Assembly (NCBI GenBank): GCA_964399635.1
Contig: CAYNRU010000037.1
Coordinates: 10,679-74,678 of the forward strand
Reading direction: 5' to 3'
DNA: 64,000 nucleotides
Source of the DNA: UBA4615 sp964399635
Lineage (GTDB): Bacteria; Pseudomonadota; Gammaproteobacteria; Burkholderiales; Burkholderiaceae_E
In this document: positions 54,907 through 64,000 of the stretch, piece after piece
Position numbering within the stretch: the first letter of the stretch is position 1
Layout of the letters: each line of letters begins with the position of its first letter
Position numbers and translations under genes: made by a program
Notes under the pieces: model-generated
The model's input: only the letters and a program-made list of their open reading frames with translations
Told to the model about the DNA's origin: nothing
Database searches by the model: none

Positions 54907-56181
54907 TCAGCGGTAGACGAGGTCCCGCAGCCCCAGGCTGATCACCGGCACGTAGGTGATGACCATCAGGCAGGCGAGCGCCACCAGCACGAAGGGCAAC
55001 AGATACGGGATGATCCGGTCGAGCGAGATCTTCGCGACCGTGCACGCGGCGAACAGGTTCACGCCGAAGGGCGGGGTGATCATGCCGAGCGCGAGGTTCA
55101 CCACCATGATGATGCCGAAGTGCACCGGGTCGATGCCGAAGTGCACCGCCACCGGCGCGAGGATCGGCGCGAGCACGATGATCGAGGCCGAGGTCTCGAT
55201 GAACATGCCGATCACGAAGAGCGCGACATTCACGCCGAGCAGGAACCAGAACGGGCTCTGCAGCACCGACGTCAGCCACTGCCCGATCGCGTCGGGCACG
55301 CCGGCGCGCGTGATCAGGAACGCGAACAGGCCCGCGTTTGCGATGATGAACAGGATCACCGACGAGGAGATCGCCGACTTCTTGAGGATGGGGATCAGGT
55401 CGGACGGCTTGATCTCGCGGTAGACGACCATGCCGACGAAGAGCGCGTAGACCACCGCGACCGCCGATGCCTCGGTGGGCGTGAAGATGCCGCCGTAGAT
55501 GCCGCCGAGGATGATCACCGGCATCAGCAGCGCCCAGGCGGCCTGCCTGATCGCCGGTCCGATCGACAGGCGGCCCTCGCCGTCGCGCTTGCCCCAGCCC
55601 TTGATCTTGCAGTAGATCCAGACGAAGAGCATCAGCCCGAAGCCGATCAGCAGGCCCGGCCCGAAGCCGGCGATGAACAGCTCGCCGATCGACACCTCGG
55701 CCGACACGCCGTACAGGATCATCGGGATGGACGGCGGGATGATCACGCCGAGCTCGGCGCTGGTGGCCTGCAGTGCCGCCGCGTAGTTGTTGGGGTAGCC
55801 CTGGCGCACCAGCGCCGGGATCAGGATCGCGCCGATCGCGAAGGTGGTCGCGACCGACGAGCCCGACACCGCGGCGAAGATCATGCAGGTCAGCACGCAG
55901 GTCATCGGCAGGCCGCCCTGCACGCCGCCGACGATCGAGCGGGCGAACTCCACCAGCCGCCGCGAGATGCCGCCGCCCTCCATCAGGTTGCCGGCGAGGA
56001 TGAAGAACGGGATCGCGGCGAGCGGGAACTTGTTGATCGAGCCGAACATCTCCTTGACGATCAGGAGGTTGTTCGCGCCGGTGATCTGGATGCCGAGCAC
56101 CGCCGACAGCCCGATCGACACCGCGACCGAGACCGTCAGCGCGAAGCACAGCAGCATCGTGAGCAGCATGATGGAGGTCAT
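54907..56181 (-). CDS. dctM: TRAP transporter large permease
   Basis: 424 residues, ~12 membrane helices. 'AIPFFILAGNLMEGGGISRR', 'VSGSSVATTFAIGAILIPAL' and 'ELGVIIPPSIPMILYGVSAE' are DctM signatures, ending 'PVISLGLRDLVYR'. It forms the sodium-coupled channel with DctQ. Third gene of the operon, 10 bp after dctQ. Confidence 0.9.
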   Translation of the reverse strand: MTSIMLLTMLLCFALTVSVAVSIGLSAVLGIQITGANNLLIVKEMFGSINKFPLAAIPFFILAGNLMEGGGISRRLVEFARSIVGGVQGGLPMTCVLTCMIFAAVSGSSVATTFAIGAILIPALVRQGYPNNYAAALQATSAELGVIIPPSIPMILYGVSAEVSIGELFIAGFGPGLLIGFGLMLFVWIYCKIKGWGKRDGEGRLSIGPAIRQAAWALLMPVIILGGIYGGIFTPTEASAVAVVYALFVGMVVYREIKPSDLIPILKKSAISSSVILFIIANAGLFAFLITRAGVPDAIGQWLTSVLQSPFWFLLGVNVALFVIGMFIETSASIIVLAPILAPVAVHFGIDPVHFGIIMVVNLALGMITPPFGVNLFAACTVAKISLDRIIPYLLPFVLVALACLMVITYVPVISLGLRDLVYR

Positions 56182-56191
56182 CGCATGCCCC

Positions 56192-56686
56192 TCACTGAGC
56201 CATCTCGAGGTCTTCGCGCCTCGGATCGAGCGCGTTGCCGATCACGCCGAGGATCGCGAAGACGCCGCCCACCGGCATCGCCAGGTAGGCCCAGAACATC
56301 GACATCTCCTCCAGCCCCGCGACCGACTGCACCTTGCCGCGCTGCGCGTAGTCCCAGCCGATCCAGACGATCAGCACCAGCAGCACGAGGCTGACCGCCG
56401 CGACCGCCCAGTCGAGGAAGCGCCGCATGCCGGGCCGGCTCCACCGGTACAGCACGTCGACGCAGACCATCGCACCCTGGCGGAACGCGGCGGCGATGCC
56501 CATGAACACCATCCAGACGAGCGCGAACCGGATCAGCACCTCGGTCCACTCCGACGGCTGCTCGAGCAGGAAGCGGGTCACGATCTGCCAGAAGCCGAGG
56601 CCGGCGGCGATCGCGAGCATCGCGCACGACATGTAGAGCGCGAACGCGGTCGTGCCGCGTTCGACGGCGAGGAAGGCGCTTTTCAT
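56192..56686 (-). CDS. dctQ: TRAP transporter small permease
   Basis: 164 residues, four helices, with 'QPSEWTEVLIRFALVWMVFM' and 'GAMVCVDVLYRWSRPGMRRF' as in DctQ. It lies between dctP and dctM. Confidence 0.87.
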   Translation of the reverse strand: MKSAFLAVERGTTAFALYMSCAMLAIAAGLGFWQIVTRFLLEQPSEWTEVLIRFALVWMVFMGIAAAFRQGAMVCVDVLYRWSRPGMRRFLDWAVAAVSLVLLVLIVWIGWDYAQRGKVQSVAGLEEMSMFWAYLAMPVGGVFAILGVIGNALDPRREDLEMAQ

Positions 56687-56717
56687 GGCAAGGCGGCCCC
56701 GCGAGGGGCCGTGGTCA

Positions 56718-57686
56718 TCACTTGAAGTTGCGGATCTTGTCGATGTTGGCCTGGCCGAACTGCTTGTTGAATTCGGCGAACACCGGCGTGAGCGCTGCCT
56801 GGAACTTGGACTTGTCGACCTCGACGACCTGCATGCCCTTGGACTTCAGGTCGGCCACGCCGCGCGCGTCGTCCTCGTCGACCCGCGCCCGGTTCGCCTT
56901 GATGCCCTCGGCCGCGGCGTCCATGAAGTGCTTCTTGTCCTCGGCCGACAGCTTGTCGAACGCCGCCTTGCCCATCAGGATCACGGCCGGCGAGTAGACG
57001 TGGCCGGTCAGCGACAGGTGCTTCTGGACCTGCTCGAACTTGGCCGCGGTGATGACCGACAGCGGGTTTTCCTGGCCATCGACCGTGCCCTGTTGCAGGG
57101 CGGTAAACACCTCGGTGAATGCCATGGGGGTTGGGACGATGCCGAAGCCCTTGTAGGCGGCGATGTGGACCGGGTTCTCCATCGTCCGCATCTTCAGGCC
57201 CTTCAGGTCCTCCGGCGCGTTGACCGGGCGCTTGTTGTTGGTCATGTGGCGAAAGCCGTTCTCGGCCCAGCCCAACGCCTTGATGCCCTTGGCCTCGAAC
57301 TTGGCGAGCAGGTCCTGGCCGATCGGGCCGTCGAGCACCGCGCGCGCATGCGCCTTGTCGCGGAACAGGAACGGGATGTCGAGGATCCGGGTCTCGGGCA
57401 CGAAGTTCGGGACCGGGCCGGAGGAGGTCATCGTCAGCTCGTGGGTGCCGAGCTGGACCGCTTCGATCGACTCGCGCTCGGCGCCGAGGGCACCGGCGTA
57501 GAACCCCTGGACCTTGTAGCGGCCGGCGGTGCGCTTTTCGACTTCGCGCGCGAAGGTGTCGATGGCGACGCCGTAGTGAGAGTTCTGGCCGATCGAGATG
57601 TTGATGCGCATCTGGGTCTGCGCGCCAACCTGGGTCGAGAACAGCGCGGCGCCCGCGAACGCGAGCAGCAGTCGAGTGAGCTTCAT
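56718..57686 (-). CDS. dctP: TRAP transporter solute-binding protein
   Basis: 322 residues with signal peptide ('KLTRLLLAFAGAALFSTQVGA'-type, shown here only in part). 'NSHYGVAIDTFAREVEKRTA', 'TRILDIPFLFRDKAHARAVL', and the ligand Arg region 'LKGLKMRTMENPVHIAAYKG' are DctP-type, binding a carboxylate. Start ATG 57686 fits the signal peptide. First gene of the operon. Confidence 0.88.
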   Translation of the reverse strand: MKLTRLLLAFAGAALFSTQVGAQTQMRINISIGQNSHYGVAIDTFAREVEKRTAGRYKVQGFYAGALGAERESIEAVQLGTHELTMTSSGPVPNFVPETRILDIPFLFRDKAHARAVLDGPIGQDLLAKFEAKGIKALGWAENGFRHMTNNKRPVNAPEDLKGLKMRTMENPVHIAAYKGFGIVPTPMAFTEVFTALQQGTVDGQENPLSVITAAKFEQVQKHLSLTGHVYSPAVILMGKAAFDKLSAEDKKHFMDAAAEGIKANRARVDEDDARGVADLKSKGMQVVEVDKSKFQAALTPVFAEFNKQFGQANIDKIRNFK

Positions 57687-57868
57687 GGGGTGTCTCCTGT
57701 CTGAAGGGGTGCCGGGCCTGTCGGCGCGTCGGATCGGCGCGTCGGGCGCAGGCACGCGAGTGTACGACAGGCAACGACGAAGGCAACTAAGCCCTTTGAG
57801 GCGGGTAGCCCCGGATCGCGGGCGGGCCGGGCGCCGATGTGCCCGCCCGTCCGTCGGCTTGCCCGCGC

Positions 57869-60800
57869 TTAGCGCGCCAGGGGGTCGGGCGCGGGCGCCA
57901 CCGCGGGCGCTTCGGCGCGCCGTCCGCGCCGCAGCAGCCGCCGCCCGATGCGCTCCAGATCGTCGACGTAGGTGAACACCGCCGGCACCACCAGCAGCGA
58001 CAGCAGCGTCGAGGTCACCAGCCCGCCGATCACCGCGATCGCCATCGGCGCGCGGAAGCTCGGGTCGCCGGCGAAGCCGAGCGCGATCGGCAGCATGCCG
58101 GCGCCCATGGCGATCGTCGTCATCACGATCGGGCGCGCGCGCTTGTGGCAGGCGTCGACCAGCGCGTCGAAGCGGCTCATCCCCTCGCGCCGCGCGACGA
58201 TCGCGTACTCGACCAGCAGGATCGAGTTCTTGGTCACGATGCCCATCAGCATCAGCAGGCCGATCAGCGAGGGCATCGAGAAGCTCTTGCCGGTCACCAG
58301 CAGCAGCACGAAGGCGCCGCCGATCGACAGCGGCAGCGCGGCGAGGATGGTCAGGGGCTGCAGGAAGTCCTTGAAGAGCAGCACCAGCACCATGTAGATG
58401 CAGAGCACGCCGATGCCCATCGCGAGCGCGAAGCTGCCGAACAGCGCCTGCATCTCCTGCGCGTCGCCCTGCTCGGCGATCCGCACGCCGGGCGGCAGGT
58501 TGTTGAGCGAGGGCAGCTTCATCGCGGCCTCGTAGACCTCGCCGAGCTGGCGGCCGGCGAGCTCGACGTCGAGCGTCACGTTGCGGCTGCGGTTGAGCCG
58601 GTCGATCTGCGCCGGGCCGCTGTCGATGCCGACCGAGGCGACGTTGCCGAGCATCACCGGGCCGTTGCGCCCGGGCACGGTGAGGCGCTCGATCCCGGCG
58701 AGGTCGGCCCTTACGGCATCGGGCAGCTTCACGCGGATCGGCACCTGGCGCTCGGAGAGGTTGAGCTTGGGCAGGCCGATGTCGTAGTCGCCCGCGGTCG
58801 CCACGCGTACGGTCTCGGCGATGCCGGATGCGGTGACGCCGAGGTCGGCGGCGCGCGCGAAGTCGGGCCGCACGATGATCTCGGGCCGCACCAGGCTCGC
58901 CGACGAGCTGACGTTGCCGATGCCGGGAATCGTGCGCAGGTCGCGCTCGACGTCGCGCGCGGCGACCGCGAGCGCCGCCGGGTCCTCGCTGCGCAGCACC
59001 AGCTGCATCTTCACGCCGGTGTCCTGCGGGCCGACGGTCAGGCGCACGCCCGGCACCTCGGCGAGCCGCGCGCGGATCGCCGCCTCGACCGCCTGCTGCG
59101 TGCCCGGACGCTCGCTACGGTGCGCGAGCATGACGGTCATCACCGCCTTGCGCGCCTCGGGCGCCGCGCCCACCGCGAACACGTCGCCGGAGGCGCCACC
59201 GCCGATCGAGCTGAAGACCCGCTTGACCTCGGGCACGCCGGCCAGCAGCGTGCGCACGCGCTCGGCGGCGTCGAGGGTCTCCTGCAGTGTGCTGCCCGGG
59301 GGCAGCTCGACGCTGACCAGGGTCTGCGCGCGGTCGGCAGGCGGCACGAAGCCGGTGGGCAGCAGCGGCACCAGCGCGATCGAGCCGGCGAAGAACGCGA
59401 AGGACAGCAGCGCGGTGACCAGCCGATGGCGCAGGCACCAGCGGACCATCCGCAGGTAGGTGCGCATGACGAAGCCGTCTGCCGACTCGTCGATCGGCGA
59501 GACTGCAGCGGGGCCGATGGCCTGCGCATGGGCGGGTGTCGCGGTGGACGCCGCGTCGCTCGCCGCCGCCGCGCGCGCCCGGGCGACCTTCGGCTTGAGC
59601 ATGTAGGCCGCCATCATCGGCGTGAGCAGCCGCGCGACCACCAGCGATGCGAGGATGGCCAGCACCGCCGTCCAGCCGAACTGCTTGAAGAACTTGCCCG
59701 GGATGCCGGCCATGAACGCGGTGGGCAGGAACACCGCCACCAGCGCGAAGGTGGTCGCCACCACCGCCAGACCGATCTCGTCGGCCGCCTCCATCGCCGC
59801 CTGGTACGGGCTCTTGCCCATGTGCAGGTGACGCTCGATGTTCTCGATCTCGACGATCGCGTCGTCCACGAGAATGCCGACCACCAGCGCCATCGACAGC
59901 AAGGTCACGGTGTTCAGCGTGAAGCCGAACAGGTGGATGCCGAGGAACGCCGGGATCACCGACAGCGGCAGGGCGGCGGCGCTGATCAGCGTGGCGCGCC
60001 AGTCGCGCAGGAACGCCCACACCACGATCACCGCCAGCAGGCCGCCCTCGTAGAGCAGGTGCATCGACGCGTCGAAGTCCTCGCGCACGGGCGCCGCGTT
60101 GTCGATCGCCTTGGTGAACACGACGTTCGGATGCGCGGCGGCAAGCTCGTCGACCGCGGCCTGAACGCCGTCGGCGATCGCGAGCTCGCTCGCGCCACGG
60201 GTGCGCATGATCTCGATGGCGACCGCCGGTCGGCCGTCGAGCAGCGCGATCGAGCGGCGCTCGGCGATGGTGTCGGTGACCGTGGCGACCTGCCCGAGCC
60301 GGATGCGCCGACCGTCGCCCATCGGCAGCTCCAGCCGCTCCAGCTCGGCTGCGCTCGCGACGGTGGCGATGGTGCGCACCGCCTGCTCGGCGCCGCCCAC
60401 GTCGCCGCGGCCACCCGGTGCCTCCTGCTGCACGAGCTTGAGCCGGCGCGAGACATCGATGGCCGACACGTCGAGCGCTGCCATCCGCGCCGCGTCGAGC
60501 TCGATGCGCACCTCGCGGGTCACGCCGCCCAGGCGCTTGACCTGGCCCACGCCCTGTACGTTGAGCAGGCGCTTCGCGACGGTGTTGTCGACGAACCAGG
60601 ACAACGCTTCCTCGTCGATTTTGCTGCTGGACACCGTGTAGGTGACCACCGGCCGGCCGGCGGTCGTGGCCTTGGAGACCGCCGGTTCGCGAACGTCCGC
60701 GGGCAGGTCCGCGCGCACGCGGCCGATCGCGTCACGCACCTCGTTGACCGCGTCGGAGGCGTTCTTCTCGAGGACGAACTCGATCGTCAGGCTGACCTGG

Positions 60801-61060
60801 CCGTCGAGGATCTTGGTGTAGAGGTTCTTCACGCCCTGCAGCGTGGCGACCGCGTTCTCGAGCTTGCGCGCCACCTCGGTCTCGAGCTGCGCGGGCGCCG
60901 CCCCCGGCAGGCTCGCATCGACGGTGACGATGGGCAGCTCGATGTCGGGGAAGTCCTGCACGCCCATCGCGCGAAAGCTCAGCACCCCCGCCAGCGTCAG
61001 CAGGATGAAGAGCAGGACTGCCGGGATCGGGTTGCGGATCGACAGCGACGAGAAGTTCAC
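57869..61060 (-). CDS. RND efflux pump, inner-membrane permease (HAE1/AcrB-like)
   Basis: 1063 residues from the GTG at 61060, which overlaps the adaptor stop (GTGA). Twelve helices and two large periplasmic loops. The proton-relay Asp pair is in 'GILVDDAIVEIENIERHLHM', and the relay Lys in 'GIVTKNSILLVEYAIVARRE'. A ~40-residue Ala-rich insert sits between the first and second halves ('ARARAAAASDAASTATPAHA'). It exports drugs or lipophilic compounds by proton antiport. Confidence 0.9.
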   Translation of the reverse strand: MNFSSLSIRNPIPAVLLFILLTLAGVLSFRAMGVQDFPDIELPIVTVDASLPGAAPAQLETEVARKLENAVATLQGVKNLYTKILDGQVSLTIEFVLEKNASDAVNEVRDAIGRVRADLPADVREPAVSKATTAGRPVVTYTVSSSKIDEEALSWFVDNTVAKRLLNVQGVGQVKRLGGVTREVRIELDAARMAALDVSAIDVSRRLKLVQQEAPGGRGDVGGAEQAVRTIATVASAAELERLELPMGDGRRIRLGQVATVTDTIAERRSIALLDGRPAVAIEIMRTRGASELAIADGVQAAVDELAAAHPNVVFTKAIDNAAPVREDFDASMHLLYEGGLLAVIVVWAFLRDWRATLISAAALPLSVIPAFLGIHLFGFTLNTVTLLSMALVVGILVDDAIVEIENIERHLHMGKSPYQAAMEAADEIGLAVVATTFALVAVFLPTAFMAGIPGKFFKQFGWTAVLAILASLVVARLLTPMMAAYMLKPKVARARAAAASDAASTATPAHAQAIGPAAVSPIDESADGFVMRTYLRMVRWCLRHRLVTALLSFAFFAGSIALVPLLPTGFVPPADRAQTLVSVELPPGSTLQETLDAAERVRTLLAGVPEVKRVFSSIGGGASGDVFAVGAAPEARKAVMTVMLAHRSERPGTQQAVEAAIRARLAEVPGVRLTVGPQDTGVKMQLVLRSEDPAALAVAARDVERDLRTIPGIGNVSSSASLVRPEIIVRPDFARAADLGVTASGIAETVRVATAGDYDIGLPKLNLSERQVPIRVKLPDAVRADLAGIERLTVPGRNGPVMLGNVASVGIDSGPAQIDRLNRSRNVTLDVELAGRQLGEVYEAAMKLPSLNNLPPGVRIAEQGDAQEMQALFGSFALAMGIGVLCIYMVLVLLFKDFLQPLTILAALPLSIGGAFVLLLVTGKSFSMPSLIGLLMLMGIVTKNSILLVEYAIVARREGMSRFDALVDACHKRARPIVMTTIAMGAGMLPIALGFAGDPSFRAPMAIAVIGGLVTSTLLSLLVVPAVFTYVDDLERIGRRLLRRGRRAEAPAVAPAPDPLAR

Positions 61061-62334
61061 TTGGCGCCTCCGGCGGCGGCGGCGTCGACGACCTGCACCA
61101 CGTCGCCGTCGTTGAGGAAGCCCGCGCCACGCGCGACGACCGCGGCCGCCGGGGTCACGCCCTCGAGAACCTCGATGCGCTCGCCGTCCCGGCGGCCGGT
61201 GCGCACCTTCTGCTGGACCGCGCGACCGCCCTCGACTCTGAACACGTACGAGAAGCCGTCGCGCACGACGATCGCCTGCTGCGGCACGACCAGCGCCGTG
61301 CTGGCGCCGAGCCGGAACTCGCCGCGGGCGAACATGCCCGCGCGCGCCGCGCTGCCTGCGGGCAGATCGACGTAGACGAGCGCGTTGCGCGTCTGCGCGT
61401 CGACCACCGGTCCGATGGTGCGCACCGTGCCCGCGATCTCGCCGCCGGAGGCCGGCAGCACGCGCACTGCCTGCTTCGGCGCGAGCCGCGCGAGCTCGGT
61501 CGCGGTGACCTCGGCCCGCCACTCGAGGCGGTTGCCTCGCACCAGCCGGAAGAGCTCCTGACCCGCGGGCACCACCGCGCCGACCGTGGCGGCGCGCGCC
61601 GAAATCACGCCGTCATCGGGTGCGTGCACCTGCGTCATCCGCAGCCGCAGGTCCTGCGACTGCAGCTGCGCCTGGGCCGACTGCACGCGAGCCTGCGCCG
61701 AGGCGAGCCGGGCCTGCGCGGTCTGCGCGGCGGTCTGGTACTGCGCGATCTGCTGCGCGGAGAGCGCGCCGCTCGACGCGACCTGCCGCGCACGCTCGGC
61801 GTTGGACTGCGCGTCGGCGGCCGAGGCCTGCGCCTCGCCGACCGCGGCGCGCGCCTCGGCGAGCGCGGCCTGCGCGTTCAGGACGTCGGCGCGCACGGTC
61901 TCGGCGGCAAAGACGGCGAGCACCTGCCCGCGCTTCACTGTGTCACCCACCTGCGCGCGCACCTCGGCGATCCGCAGCCCGTTGACCTCGGCGCCCACCG
62001 AGGCCTCCTGCCAGGCGGCGATGCTGCCGTTGGCCGACAGCGTGTCGGCGAGCTCGGCCCGCTCGGGGCGCACGACGTTGACGACGAGGGCGGGACGCGG
62101 GGCGGACTTGCCGGCGGCGGACTGCGGGGCGCCGGCCGCGGCCGCCCCCGACTGCGCAGGTGCTGGTGCGGTGCCTGGTGCGGTGCCGGACGCGGACGCG
62201 GCGGCGGGCGTGGCACCGGCGGCCGGCGCCGACTCGCGGGCGCCGCAGGCGGCGAGCACCAGGGCGGCGGCGAGCATCGCGGCCAGTGCCGTCGGGTGGC
62301 GGCCGGCGGGCCGCATCGTCGAGCTGCGCGTCAT
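61057..62334 (-). CDS. RND efflux periplasmic adaptor lipoprotein
   Basis: 425 residues; lipobox 'LAAALVLAAC', an Ala/Pro-rich linker, lipoyl-like barrel ('SVGAEVNGLRIAEVRAQVGD'), a long coiled-coil hairpin of Ala/Gln heptads (~135-215) and a beta-barrel domain ('LRMTQVHAPDDGVISARAAT'). Its ATG overlaps the outer-membrane factor stop. It links the pump to the outer-membrane channel. Confidence 0.88.
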   Translation of the reverse strand: MTRSSTMRPAGRHPTALAAMLAAALVLAACGARESAPAAGATPAAASASGTAPGTAPAPAQSGAAAAGAPQSAAGKSAPRPALVVNVVRPERAELADTLSANGSIAAWQEASVGAEVNGLRIAEVRAQVGDTVKRGQVLAVFAAETVRADVLNAQAALAEARAAVGEAQASAADAQSNAERARQVASSGALSAQQIAQYQTAAQTAQARLASAQARVQSAQAQLQSQDLRLRMTQVHAPDDGVISARAATVGAVVPAGQELFRLVRGNRLEWRAEVTATELARLAPKQAVRVLPASGGEIAGTVRTIGPVVDAQTRNALVYVDLPAGSAARAGMFARGEFRLGASTALVVPQQAIVVRDGFSYVFRVEGGRAVQQKVRTGRRDGERIEVLEGVTPAAAVVARGAGFLNDGDVVQVVDAAAAGGAK

Positions 62335-63848
62335 TGGCGGGAATCCTCGTTCGTGTTCGTCCATCCGCCGCCGAGCGCGCGGTACAGCGAGACCCAGGCG
62401 GCGACGCGGTCGCGGTGCACGGCGGCGAGCGTCGAGTCGGCCGTCAACGTGTAGCGGCGCGACTCCTCGAGCTCGAGCAGGCTGCCCAGGCCGCCCTTCC
62501 AGCGGACCTGCGCGGCCTCGTAGGCACGGCGATACCCCTCGGCCGCGGTGCGCGCGTCGGCCTCGCGGTCGGCCGCGCTCTGCAGCCGAACCAGCGCCTC
62601 CTCGACCTCGCGGACCGCCTGCCGTGCGCGGGTGCGGTAGTCGGCCTCGGCCGCGACGTAGGCGGCGCGCGCCGACTCGACGTTCGCGCGGCGCCGGCCG
62701 CCGTCGAAGATGGGTAGCGAAAGCGACGGACCGATCGACCAGGTCGACAGCGTCGCGCCGAGCTGGCCGGCATCGATGCGCAGCGGCCCGACCGAGCCCG
62801 CGAGCGACAGCCGCGGGTAGCGGTCGCCCTCGGCCGCGCCGATGTCGGCGCTGGCGGCGGCGAGCGCGCGCTCGGCGGCTGCGAGGTCCGGGCGCTGCGC
62901 GAGCAGGCCCGCGGGCACGGCCTTCACCTCGAAGCCGCGCGGCGCGGGCAGGCGGCCCTGCGTGGCGGCGAGCCGGGTGCGGACCTCGGGCTCTGCCAGC
63001 CCGGTGAGCGCGACCAGCGCCTTCACCGTCAGGTCGCACTCGGCGCGCTGCCCGGTCAGCCTGCCCGCGGCCTCGGCAGCGCTCGCGCGGGTCAGTGCCG
63101 CCGCGGCGGGCGCCTGGAAACCGGCGGCCGCGGCACGGTCGGTGACGGTGGCGGTCTCGGTGCGCGAGGCCGCGTCGGCCTGCGCGATCGCGACCAGCGC
63201 CTCGCAGTAGCGGAACTGCAGGTACTGCGCGGCGGTCTCGGCCGCGACCGAGACGCGTGCCTCGTGCCAGTCGGCCGTGCGCGCGTCGAGCCGCGCGAGC
63301 GAGGCCTCGCGCTCGCGGGCGATGCGCCCGAACAGGTCGATCTCCCAGCCCGCCTGCACCGTGGCGCGGTTCTGCGTGGCGAGCAGGATGTTCGTGCCGA
63401 TGTTGATCGTGCCGCGGCTGTTGGACAGGTTCAGGTCCAGCGTCGGCAGGCCCGAGGCGCCCGCGGCGATCGCTGCGGCGCGGGCCTGCTCGATGCGGGC
63501 GCCGGCCTGCGCGAGCGAGCCGCTCTCGCGCTGCGCGGCGGCCAGCAGCGCGTCGAGCGTCGGGTCGTCGAACTGCGACCACCAGGTGGCGAGGTCGGCC
63601 GCAGCGCCGCCGTGGGGCAGGCGGGCCTGCCAGCCGTCGTCGGCGGCCGGGCGCGCCGGCGGGGTGCCGGGGGCGGAACCTGCGGACGCGCCGCCGGCGC
63701 CGCCCGGCGCCGGGGCGCCGCGGCCGGCCTCGGCCTGCGACAGTGAGCGTGCGGCGGGCGCGCCGGCGTAGTCGGGGCCGACCTTCAGGGCCCCGCAGCC
63801 GGCGAGCGCGCCGACGAGCGCGAATGTGATCAGCGCGCGCACCGTCAA
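62331..63848 (-). CDS. RND efflux outer-membrane lipoprotein (NodT/OprM-like)
   Basis: 505 residues. Lipobox 'LVGALAGCGA', then the two OEP repeats: 'DPTLDALLAAAQRESGSLAQ' and 'RIEQARAAAIAAGASGLPTL', 'VSVAAETAAQYLQFRYCEAL', later 'YPRLSLAGSVGPLRID' and 'GGRRRANVESARAAYVAAEA'. It forms the trimeric exit duct. The TTG at 63848 overlaps the stop of the upstream gene (TTGA); a GTG at 63842 is the alternative. Confidence 0.88.
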   Translation of the reverse strand: MTVRALITFALVGALAGCGALKVGPDYAGAPAARSLSQAEAGRGAPAPGGAGGASAGSAPGTPPARPAADDGWQARLPHGGAAADLATWWSQFDDPTLDALLAAAQRESGSLAQAGARIEQARAAAIAAGASGLPTLDLNLSNSRGTINIGTNILLATQNRATVQAGWEIDLFGRIAREREASLARLDARTADWHEARVSVAAETAAQYLQFRYCEALVAIAQADAASRTETATVTDRAAAAGFQAPAAAALTRASAAEAAGRLTGQRAECDLTVKALVALTGLAEPEVRTRLAATQGRLPAPRGFEVKAVPAGLLAQRPDLAAAERALAAASADIGAAEGDRYPRLSLAGSVGPLRIDAGQLGATLSTWSIGPSLSLPIFDGGRRRANVESARAAYVAAEADYRTRARQAVREVEEALVRLQSAADREADARTAAEGYRRAYEAAQVRWKGGLGSLLELEESRRYTLTADSTLAAVHRDRVAAWVSLYRALGGGWTNTNEDSRQ

Positions 63849-64000
63849 TCCACCGTCCGGCCGGCGGCGCGGCGCGCGCGCTCGCCCTCGACCATCGAGA
63901 CCGCGTAGCCGGCCAGCCGCTCGGCGAGCGTGTCGATCGCGCGGGGCGTGGCGAGCACCGACGGCGACAGCGTCTGCACGCCGTCATGGAAGGCGAAGAA
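63845..64000 (-). CDS. C-terminal end of an unidentified gene upstream of the RND operon
   Basis: The right edge holds the last ~51 residues of a minus-strand protein: 'FFAFHDGVQTLSPSVLATPR' and 'AIDTLAERLAGYAVSMVEGE', ending 'RARRAAGRTVD'. Its TGA overlaps the outer-membrane factor start, so it belongs to the same operon. I cannot assign a family from this piece. Confidence 0.6.
   Translation of the reverse strand, partial: FFAFHDGVQTLSPSVLATPRAIDTLAERLAGYAVSMVEGERARRAAGRTVD

Noticed and set aside
57839..61375. 1178-codon plus-strand open frame
   Set aside because: Antisense shadow of the RND pump gene.

Overview
The window is very GC-rich chromosomal DNA from a chemo-organotrophic proteobacterium. 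It is most likely a betaproteobacterium of the Burkholderiales. This is inferred from the Liv, TRAP and Bug-type uptake systems, the many CoA-ester enzymes, the CbpA/CbpM pair and the strong third-position GC bias; no rRNA or other taxonomic marker is present. The GC bias makes nearly every real gene cast very long antisense open frames, so genes were chosen by family motifs, start/stop coupling and ribosome sites.

Layout. 1-3735 (+): end of a peptide/nickel-type ABC uptake operon (binding protein, two permeases, double ATPase). 3818-8745 (+): MFS exporter, a frame-disrupted small membrane protein, HSL-type esterase, aspartate dehydrogenase, adenine deaminase. 8746-9515: gene remnants. 9516-16985: J-domain-like/RDD membrane protein, alpha/beta hydrolase, MDR oxidoreductase, EthD protein, molybdopterin oxidoreductase, ParA-like ATPase, with a YCII remnant. 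17035-17277: an eroded MazEF-like toxin-antitoxin pair. 17278-23483 (-): a six-gene translationally coupled dipeptide-type ABC operon headed by a DUF1028 protein, followed upstream by a DsrE-like exported protein and a DnaQ-type exonuclease with a DUF3820-like tail. 24746-25220: remnant of an OGFr-domain gene. 25221-32681: acyl-CoA synthetase, cbpA-cbpM, a small lipoprotein, RidA, DUF2007 protein, and a TetR regulator diverging from a micro-membrane protein, ABA4-like protein and a larger membrane protein, then an FKBP.

32827-52048 is a large CoA-ester catabolic region: two SDRs; IclR regulator, crotonase, a two-subunit B12 mutase, its G-protein chaperone MeaB, an SDR and a CoA-transferase on the plus strand; then, on the minus strand, livHMGF, an acyl-CoA synthetase, livK and an SDR; then a TetR regulator diverging from a Rieske oxygenase, a second crotonase and an orphan biotinyl protein. 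Together they look like uptake, CoA activation, oxidation and carbon-skeleton rearrangement of an unidentified organic acid. The mutase and the adjacent crotonase both lack residues that are conserved in characterised relatives, which makes this the most interesting locus in the window.

52284-64000: GGDEF protein, a proline-rich membrane protein, an internally deleted Bug receptor gene, a TRAP transporter operon (dctP, dctQ, dctM), and an RND efflux operon (outer-membrane factor, adaptor, pump). Several intergenic gaps contain short recognisable pieces of otherwise absent genes, suggesting ongoing deletional erosion.
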